Below are positions 54,601-62,270 of a stretch of DNA of 64,000 bases, in pieces. The notes beneath the pieces are model-generated. The model was not told where the DNA came from, searched no databases, and saw nothing but the letters and a program-made list of their open reading frames with translations. Source of the DNA: Hydractinia symbiolongicarpus (Eukaryota > Cnidaria > Hydrozoa > Anthoathecata > Hydractiniidae); contig NC_079881.1 in assembly GCF_029227915.1 (NCBI RefSeq), positions 28,373,501-28,437,500 on the forward strand, read 5' to 3'. How positions within the stretch are numbered: the first letter of the stretch is position 1; every line of letters starts with the position of its first letter. Both the position numbers and the translations under genes were made by a program.

Positions 54601-57600
54601 GTTTAATCGCCGGCAAACGAAAACCCGCGGTGTCCGGTAAATCCCGGACTCGGCCCGTATAGTCAAAAGTATACAAAGAAAGTACCCGGGGAGTAAACTC
54701 ATTTCCTGAACGATTTTTTAAATTATTTTTTCACCACTAAAACCCATGAGACCTGTAGTTTTCAGAAATGTTTTCATTTTTGATTAGACGCTTAATGAAA
54801 GTGATTTAATCGCGGGCAAACAAAAACCCGCGATTTCCCGTAAATCCCGGGCTTGGCCCGTATAGTCGAGTGTATACAAAGAAAGTACCCAGGGAGTAAA
54901 GTCATTTCCCGTAGGATTTTTTAAATTTTTTTTTCACCACTAAAACGCATGAGACTTGCAGTTTTCAAAAATGTTTTCATTTTTGATGAGACGCTTAATG
55001 AAAGAGGTTTAATCGCCGGCAAACGAAAACCTGCGATTTCCCGTAAATCCTGGGCTTGGCCCGTATAGTCGAATGTAAAAAAAGAAAGTACCCTGTGAGT
55101 AAACTCATTTCCAGAACGATTTTTTAAATTATTTTTTCACCACTAAAACGCATAAGACTTGCAGTTTTCAAAAATGTTTTCATTTTGGATGAGACGCTGA
55201 ATAAAAGAAGTTTAATCGCCGGCAAATGAAAACCCGCGTTTTCCCGAAAATCCCGGGCTTGGCCCATTTAGTCAAAATTTTACAAAGAAAGTACCCAGGG
55301 AGTAAACTCATTTCCCGAACGGCTTTTTAAATTATTTTTTCACCACTAAAACGCATGAGACTTGTAGTTTTCAAACTTGTTTTCATTTTTGATGAGACGC
55401 TGAATAAAAGAAGTTTAATCGCCGGCAAACGAAAACCCGCGATTTCCCGTAAATCCCGGGCTTGGCCCGTATAGTTGAATGTATATAAAGAAAGTACCCA
55501 AGGAGTAAACTGATTTCCCGAACGATTTTTCAAATTATTTCTGCACCACTAGAACGAATGAGGCTTGTAGTTTTCAAAAATGTTTTCATTTTTAATGAGA
55601 CGCTTAATGAAAGAGGTTTAATCGCCGGCAAACGAAAACCCGCGATTTCCCGTAAATCCCGGGCTTGGCCCGTATAGTCAAAAGTATACAAAGAAAGTAC
55701 CCAGGGAGTAAACTCATTTCCCGAACGATTTTTTATACTATTTTTTCACCACTAAAACGCATGAGACTTGTTGTTTTCAAAAATGATTTCATTTTTGATG
55801 GGACCCTGAATAAAAGAAGTTTAATCGCTGGCAAACGAGAACCCGCAATTTCCCGTAAATCCCGGACTCGGCCCGTATAGTCAAAAGTATACAAAGAAAG
55901 TACCCAGGGAGTGAACTCATTTCCCGAACGATTTTTTATATTATTTTCTCACCACTAAAACGCATGAGACTTGTTGTTTTCAAAAATGATTTCATTTTTG
56001 ATGGGACGCTGAATAAAAGAAGTTTAATCGCTGGCAAACGAGAACCCGCGATTTCCCGTAAATCCCGGGCTTGGCCCGTATAGTCAAAAGTATACAAAGA
56101 AAGTACCCAGGGAGTAAACTCATTTCCCGAACGATTTTTTATACTATTTTTTCACCACTAAAACGCATGAGACTTGTTGTTTTCAAAAATGATTTCATTT
56201 TTGATGGGACCCTGAATAAAAGAAGTTTAATCGCTGGCAAACGAGAACCCGCGATTTCCCGTAAATCCCGGACTCGGCCCGTATAGTCAAAAGTATACAA
56301 AGAAAGTACCCAGGGAGTAAACTCATTTCCCGAACGATTTTTTATATTATTTTTTTTACCACTAAAACGCATGAGACTTGTTGTTTTCAAAAATGATTTC
56401 ATTTTTGATGGGACGCTGAATAAAAGAAGTCTAATCGCCGGCAAACGAAAACCTGCGATTTCCCGTAAATCCCGGACTCGGCCCGTATAGTCAAAAGTAT
56501 ACAAAGAAAGTACCCAGGGAGTAAACTCATTTCCCGAACGATTTTTTAAATTATTTTTTCACCACTAAAACGCATGAGACTTGTAGTTTTTAATAATGTT
56601 TTCATTTTTGATGAGACGCTTAATGAAAGAGGTTTAATCGCCGGCAAACGAAAACCCGCGGTTTCCGGTAAATCCCGGACTCGGCCCGTATAGTCAAAAG
56701 TATACAAAGAAAGTACCCAGGGAGTAAACTCATTTCCTGAACGATTTTTTAAATTATTTTTTCACCACTAAAACCCATGAGACCTGTAGTTTTCAGAAAT
56801 GTTTTCATTTTTGATTAGACGCTTAATGAAAGTGGTTTAATCGCGGGCAAACAAAAACCCGCGATTTCCCGTAAATCCCGGGCTTGGCCCGTATAGTCGA
56901 GTGTATACAAAGAAAGTACCCAGGGAGTAAACTCATTTCCTGAACGATTTTTTTTAATTATTTTTTCACCACTAAAACCCATGAGACCTGTAGTTTTCAG
57001 AAATGTTTTCATTTTTGATGAGACGCTTAATAAAAGTGGTTTAATCGCCGGCAAACAAAAACCCGCGATTTCCCGTAAATCCCGGGCTTGGCCCGTATAG
57101 TCGAGTGTATACAAAGAAAGTACCCAGGGAGTAAACTCATTTCCCGTAGGATTTTTTAAATTTTTTTTTCACCACTAAAACGCATGAGACTTGTAGTTTT
57201 CAAAAATGTTTTCATTTTTGATGAGACGCTTAATGAAAGAGGTTTAATCGCCGGCAAACGAAAACCCGCGATTTCCCGTAAATCCCGGGCTTCGCCCGTA
57301 TAGTCGAATGTATAAAAAGAAAGTACCCTGTGAGTAAACTCATTTCCAGAACGATTTTTTAAATTATGTTTTCACCACTAAAACGCATAAGACTTGCAGT
57401 TTTCAAAAATGTTTTCATTTTGGATGAGACGCTGAATAAAAGAAGTTTAATCGCCGGCAAACGAAAACCCGCGATTTCCCGTAAATCCCGGACTCGGCCC
57501 GTATAGTCAAAAGTATACAAAGAAAGTACCCAGGGAGTGAACTCATTTCCCGAACGATTTTTTATATTATTTTTTCACCACTAAAACGCATGAGACTTGT

Positions 57601-58037
57601 TGTTTTCAAAAATGATTTCATTTTTGATGGGACGCTGAATAAAAGAAGTTTAATCGCCGGCAAACGAAAACCCGCGATTTCCCGTAAATCCCGGGCTTGG
57701 CCCGTATAGTCAAAAGTATACAAAGAAAGTACCCAGGGAGTAAACTCATTTCCCGAACGATTTTTTATTCTATTTTTTCACCACTAAAACGCATGAGACT
57801 TGTTGTTTTCAAAAATGATTTCATTTTTGATGGGACCCTGAATAAAAGAAGTTTAATCGCTGGCAAACGAGAACCCGCGATTTCCCGTAAATCCCGGACT
57901 CGGCCCGTATAGTCAAAAGTATACAAAGAAAGTACCCAGGGAGTAAACTCATTTCCCGAACGATTTTTTATATTATTTTTTTACCACTAAAACGCATGAG
58001 ACTTGTTGTTTTCCAAAATGATTTTATTTTTGATGGG

Positions 58038-58042
58038 ACGCT
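58038..58042 (+). repeat. Target-site duplication ACGCT, left, copy 1
   Basis: ACGCT directly precedes the LINE. The uninterrupted monomer reads GGGACGCTGAATAAAAG, so the insertion lies within this word. The first A could also belong to the poly(A) tail of the right copy, leaving a minimum of 4 bp. Confidence 0.85.
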
Positions 58043-58043
58043 A

Positions 58044-58169
58044 TGGATATCTGTGCCTGACGCTACAAAGAATGCTACTTCTCTCGAAGCCTTCCGTAGC
58101 TCAATAAAATTTTGGGAAGGTGATGTTTGCACCTGTAAAATATGCATGGATATACCATACATATTTTAA
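58044..58169 (+). pseudogene. C-terminal fragment of LINE ORF2 / reverse transcriptase, copy 1
   Basis: Forty-one codons followed by TAA. The reading begins at the Trp codon next to the truncation point. It fits the conserved tail seen after the reverse-transcriptase domain in CR1/L2-type LINEs, usually of the form W-N-S-L-P-x(5)-A-x-S-L-x-x-F-K: here W1, S3, P5, D6, N10, A11, S13, L14 and F17 are in register. It ends with a small Cys cluster CTCKIC (C29, C31, C34), a zinc-knuckle-like feature found at the end of some of these proteins. No reverse-transcriptase catalytic residues or endonuclease domain remain, because everything upstream was lost on insertion. It has no start codon of its own and no promoter, so it is a dead fragment. 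The family assignment rests on recalled family patterns, not on a search. Confidence 0.8.
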
Positions 58170-58170
58170 C

Positions 58171-58195
58171 TTTACTTATTTATTTATTTATTTTT
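58171..58195 (+). repeat. TTTA microsatellite in the LINE 3' UTR, copy 1
   Basis: A short run of TTTA units with one interruption (TTTAC) follows directly after the LINE stop codon. The same run is at 62113-62137 in copy 2 with no length change visible, consistent with a recent duplication. Confidence 0.85.
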
Positions 58196-58282
58196 CTAAT
58201 TTTTTATCGCTGTTTGCCTTGTTTTACGTTTTGTTGTCGATTTAAATTAGTTATTTAAATACTATTGTATCTATCGACGTTA

Positions 58283-58288
58283 AATAAA
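58283..58288 (+). other. AATAAA polyadenylation signal of the LINE, copy 1
   Basis: AATAAA lies just before the A-rich tail that ends the element, the expected place for the signal that defined the 3' end of the source transcript. Confidence 0.75.
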
Positions 58289-58323
58289 GAGAAAATCAAA
58301 AAAAAAAATCAAAAAAAAAAAAA

Positions 58324-58328
58324 ACGCT
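58324..58328 (+). repeat. Target-site duplication ACGCT, right, copy 1
   Basis: ACGCT directly follows the A-rich tail and resumes the monomer with GAATAAAAG. Confidence 0.85.
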
Positions 58329-61300
58329 GAATAAAAGAAGTTTAATCGCCGGCAAACGAAAACCTGCGATTTCCCGTAAATCCCGGACTCGGCCCGTATA
58401 GTCAAAAGTATACAAAGAAAGTACCCAGGGAGTAAACTCATTTCCCGAACGATTTTTTAAATTATTTTTTCACCACTAAAACGCATGAGACTTGTAGTTT
58501 TTAATAATGTTTTCATTTTTGATGAGACGCTTAATGAAAGAGGTTTAATCGCCGGCAAACGAAAACTTGCGGTGTCCGGTAAATCCCGGACTCGGCCCGT
58601 ATAGTCAAAAGTATACAAAGAAAGTACCCGGGGAGTAAACTCATTTCCTGAACGATTTTTTAAATTATTTTTTCACCACTAAAACCCATGAGACCTGTAG
58701 TTTTCAGAAATGTTTTCATTTTTGATTAGACGCTTAATGAAAGTGGTTTAATCGCGGGCAAACAAAAACCCGCGATTTCCCGTAAATCCCGGGCTTGACC
58801 CGTTTAGTCGAGTGTATACAAAGAAAGTACCCAGGGAGTAAAGTCATTTCCCGTAGGATTTTTTAAATTTTTTTTTCACCACTAAAACGCATGAGACTTG
58901 TAGTTTTTAAAAATGTTTTCATTTTTGATGAGACGCTTAATGAAAGAGGTTTAATCGCCGGCAAACGAAAACCCGCGATTTCCCGTAAATCCCGGGCTTG
59001 GCCCGTATAGTCGAATGTAAAAAAAGAAAGTACCCTGTGAGTAAACTCATTTCCAGAACGATTTTTTAAATTATTTTTTCACCACTAAAACGCATAAGAC
59101 TTGCAGTTTTCAAAAATGTTTTCATTTTGGATGAGACGCTGAATAAAAGAAGTTTAATCGCCGGCAAATGAAAACCCGCGTTTTCCCGAAAATCCCGGGC
59201 TTGGCCCATTTAGTCAAAATTTTACAAAGAAAGTACCCAGGGAGTAAACTCATTTCCCGAACGGCTTTTTAAATTATTTTTTCACCACTAAAACGCATGA
59301 GACTTGTAGTTTTCAAACTTGTTTTCATTTTTGATGAGACGCTGAATAAAAGAAGTTTAATCGCCGGCAAACGAAAACCCGCGATTTCCCGTAAATCCCG
59401 GGCTTGGCCCGTATAGTTGAATGTATATAAAGAAAGTACCCAAGGAGTAAACTGATTTCCCGAACGATTTTTCAAATTATTTTTGCACCACTAGAACGAA
59501 TGAGGCTTTTAGTTTTCAAAAATGTTTTCATTTTTAATGAGACGCTTAATGAAAGAGGTTTAATCGCCGGCAAACGAAAACCCGCGATTTCCCGTAAATC
59601 CCGGGCTTGGCCCGTATAGTCAAAAGTATACAAAGAAAGTACCCAGGGAGTAAACTCATTTCCCGAACGATTTTTTATACTATTTTTTCACCACTAAAAC
59701 GCATGAGACTTGTTGTTTTCAAAAATGATTTCATTTTTGATGGGACCCTGAATAAAAGAAGTTTAATCGCTGGCAAACGAGAACCCGCGATTTCCCGTAA
59801 ATCCCGGACTCGGCCCGTATAGTCAAAAGTATACAAAGAAAGTACCCAGGGAGTGAACTCATTTCCCGAACGATTTTTTATATTATTTTTTCACCACTAA
59901 AACGCATAAGACTTGTTGTTTTCAAAAATGATTTCATTTTTGATGGGACGCTGAATAAAAGAAGTTTAATCGCCGGCAAACGAAAACCCGCGATTTCCCG
60001 TAAATCCCGGGCTTGGCCCGTATAGTCAAAAGTATACAAAGAAAGTACCCAGGGAGTAAACTCATTTCCCGAACGATTTTTTATACTATTTTTTCACCAC
60101 TAAAACGCATGAGACTTGTTGTTTTCAAAAATGATTTCATTTTTGATGGGACCCTGAATAAAAGAAGTTTAATCGCTGGCAAACGAGAACCCGCGATTTC
60201 CCGTAAATCCCCTGACTCGGCCCGTATAGTCAAAAGTATACAAAGAAAGTACCCAGGGAGTAAACTCATTTCCCGAACGATTTTTTATATTATTTTTTTA
60301 CCACTAAAACGCATGAGACTTGTTGTTTTCAAAAATGATTTCATTTTTGATGGGACGCTGAATAAAAGAAGTTTAATCGCCGGCAAACGAAAACCTGCGA
60401 TTTCCCGTAAATCCCGGACTCGGCCCGTATAGTCAAAAGTATACAAAGAAAGTACCCAGGGAGTAAACTCATTTCCCGAACGATTTTTTAAATTATTTTT
60501 TCACCACTAAAACGCATGAGACTTGTAGTTTTTAATAATGTTTTCATTTTTGATGAGACGCTTAATGAAAGAGGTTTAATCGCCGGCAAACGAAAACCCG
60601 CGGTTTCCGGTAAATCCCGGACTCGGCCCGTATAGTCAAAAGTATACAAAGAAAGTACCCAGGGAGTAAACTCATTTCCTGAACGATTTTTTAAATTATT
60701 TTTTCACCACTAAAACCCATGAGACCTGTAGTTTTCAGAAATGTTTTCATTTTTGATTAGACGCTTAATGAAAGTGGTTTAATCGCGGGCAAACAAAAAC
60801 CCGCGATTTCCCGTAAATCCCGGGCTTGGCCCGTATAGTCGAGTGTATACAAAGAAAGTACCCAGGGAGTAAACTCATTTCCTGAACGATTTTTTTTAAT
60901 TATTTTTTCACCACTAAAACCCATGAGACCTGTAGTTTTCAGAAATGTTTTCATTTTTGATGAGACGCTTAATAAAAGTGGTTTAATCGCCGGCAAACAA
61001 AAACCCGCGATTTCCCGTAAATCCCGGGCTTGGCCCGTATAGTCGAGTGTATACAAAGAAAGTACCCAGGGAGTAAACTCATTTCCCGTAGGATTTTTTA
61101 AATTTTTTTTTCACCACTAAAACGCATGAGACTTGTAGTTTTCAAAAATGTTTTCATTTTTGATGAGACGCTTAATGAAAGAGGTTTAATCGCCGGCAAA
61201 CGAAAACCCGCGATTTCCCGTAAATCCCGGGCTTCGCCCGTATAGTCGAATGTATAAAAAGAAAGTACCCTGTGAGTAAACTCATTTCCAGAACGATTTT

Positions 61301-61979
61301 TTAAATTATTTTTTCACCACTAAAACGCATAAGACTTGCAGTTTTCAAAAATGTTTTCATTTTGGATGAGACGCTGAATAAAAGAAGTTTAATCGCCGGC
61401 AAACGAAAACCCGCGATTTCCCGTAAATCCCGGACTCGGCCCGTATAGTCAAAAGTATACAAAGAAAGTACCCAGGGAGTGAACTCATTTCCCGAACGAT
61501 TTTTTATATTATTTTTTCACCACTAAAACGCATGAGACTTGTTGTTTTCAAAAATGATTTCATTTTTGATGGGACGCTGAATAAAAGAAGTTTAATCGCC
61601 GGCAAACGAAAACCCGCGATTTCCCGTAAATCCCGGGCTTGGCCCGTATAGTCAAAAGTATACAAAGAAAGTACCCAGGGAGTAAACTCATTTCCCGAAC
61701 GATTTTTTATTCTATTTTTTCACCACTAAAACGCATGAGACTTGTTGTTTTCAAAAATGATTTCATTTTTGATGGGACCCTGAATAAAAGAAGTTTAATC
61801 GCTGGCAAACGAGAACCCGCGATTTCCCGTAAATCCCGGACTCGGCCCGTATAGTCAAAAGTATACAAAGAAAGTACCCAGGGAGTAAACTCATTTCCCG
61901 AACGATTTTTTATATTATTTTTTTACCACTAAAACGCATGAGACTTGTTGTTTTCAAAAATGATTTTATTTTTGATGGG

Positions 61980-61984
61980 ACGCT
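61980..61984 (+). repeat. Target-site duplication ACGCT, left, copy 2
   Basis: Same position in the monomer as the left repeat at 58038, shifted by 3,942 bp. Confidence 0.85.
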
Positions 61985-61985
61985 A

Positions 61986-62111
61986 TGAATATCTGTGCCT
62001 GACGCTACAAAGAATGCTCCTTCTCTCGAAGCCTTCCGTAGCTCAATAAAATTTTGGGAAGGTGATGTTTGCACCTGTAAAATATGCATGGATATACCAT
62101 ACATATTTTAA
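61986..62111 (+). pseudogene. C-terminal fragment of LINE ORF2 / reverse transcriptase, copy 2
   Basis: This is the same fragment as at 58044-58169. The first codon, TGG (Trp) in copy 1, is TGA (stop) here because of the G-to-A change at 61988. Codon 12 is CCT (Pro) instead of ACT (Thr) because of the change at 62019. The remaining codons through the CTCKIC cluster and the TAA are unchanged. Two of only three changes between the LINE copies fall in this fragment and both alter the protein, as expected for sequence under no coding constraint. Confidence 0.8.
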
Positions 62112-62112
62112 C

Positions 62113-62137
62113 TTTACTTATTTATTTATTTATTTTT
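62113..62137 (+). repeat. TTTA microsatellite in the LINE 3' UTR, copy 2
   Basis: Same length and phase as copy 1 at 58171-58195. Confidence 0.85.
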
Positions 62138-62224
62138 CTTATTTTTTATCGCTGTTTGCCTTGTTTTACGTTTTGTTGTCGATTTAAATTAGTTATTTAA
62201 ATACTATTGTATCTATCGACGTTA

Positions 62225-62230
62225 AATAAA
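62225..62230 (+). other. AATAAA polyadenylation signal of the LINE, copy 2
   Basis: This is the equivalent of the signal at 58283, exactly 3,942 bp downstream and unchanged. Confidence 0.75.
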
Positions 62231-62265
62231 GAGAAAATCAAAAAAAAAAATCAAAAAAAAAAAAA

Positions 62266-62270
62266 ACGCT
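62266..62270 (+). repeat. Target-site duplication ACGCT, right, copy 2
   Basis: Same position as the right repeat at 58324, shifted by 3,942 bp. Confidence 0.85.

Larger units (their letters stand above)
58043..58323 (+). mobile_element. 5'-truncated non-LTR retrotransposon (LINE) 3' end, copy 1
   Basis: This 281-bp sequence is unrelated to the satellite. In order it has the last 41 codons of a reverse-transcriptase-type ORF (58044-58169), a TTTA-rich 3' UTR, an AATAAA signal (58283-58288) and an A-rich tail interrupted by TC. It is flanked by the direct repeat ACGCT (58038-58042 and 58324-58328). Empty sites in sister monomers (for example 54585-54589) hold ACGCT once, so the duplication arose with insertion. 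A severe 5' truncation, poly(A) tail and short target-site duplication are the hallmarks of target-primed reverse transcription. The protein tail suggests a CR1/L2/Rex1-like clade, but the clade is not settled by 41 residues. The fragment is too short to move by itself. Confidence 0.9.
61985..62265 (+). mobile_element. 5'-truncated LINE 3' end, copy 2 (co-amplified with the satellite)
   Basis: The fragment is the same length as copy 1, with the same 5' truncation point, the same ACGCT flanks (61980-61984 and 62266-62270) and the same tail. It sits 3,942 bp downstream. I see three differences in 281 bp: G58046 to A61988, A58077 to C62019 and A58198 to T62140. Identical insertion point and truncation mean it was copied as part of the surrounding 3,942-bp unit and not inserted independently. 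A few substitutions also occur in flanking satellite, for example TTTTCCAAAATG near 58012 versus TTTTCAAAAATG near 61954. Confidence 0.92.

Noticed and set aside
58057-58064. The internal GACGCT just inside the LINE (58059-58064) as the true target-site repeat.
   Set aside because: The protein-coding frame continues unbroken across it from the Trp codon at 58044, and the empty site matches satellite only up to 58042. It is most likely coincidental.
58043-58323. A SINE or a processed host-gene fragment in place of a LINE tail.
   Set aside because: No tRNA- or 7SL-like promoter boxes are visible. The frame before the tail matches the conserved C-terminal pattern of LINE reverse transcriptases and ends in a stop followed by a 3' UTR and AATAAA.
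58043-62265. Two independent retrotransposon insertions into the same hotspot.
   Set aside because: Identical truncation point, tail and spacing equal to the surrounding 3,942-bp repeat make one insertion followed by duplication far more likely.
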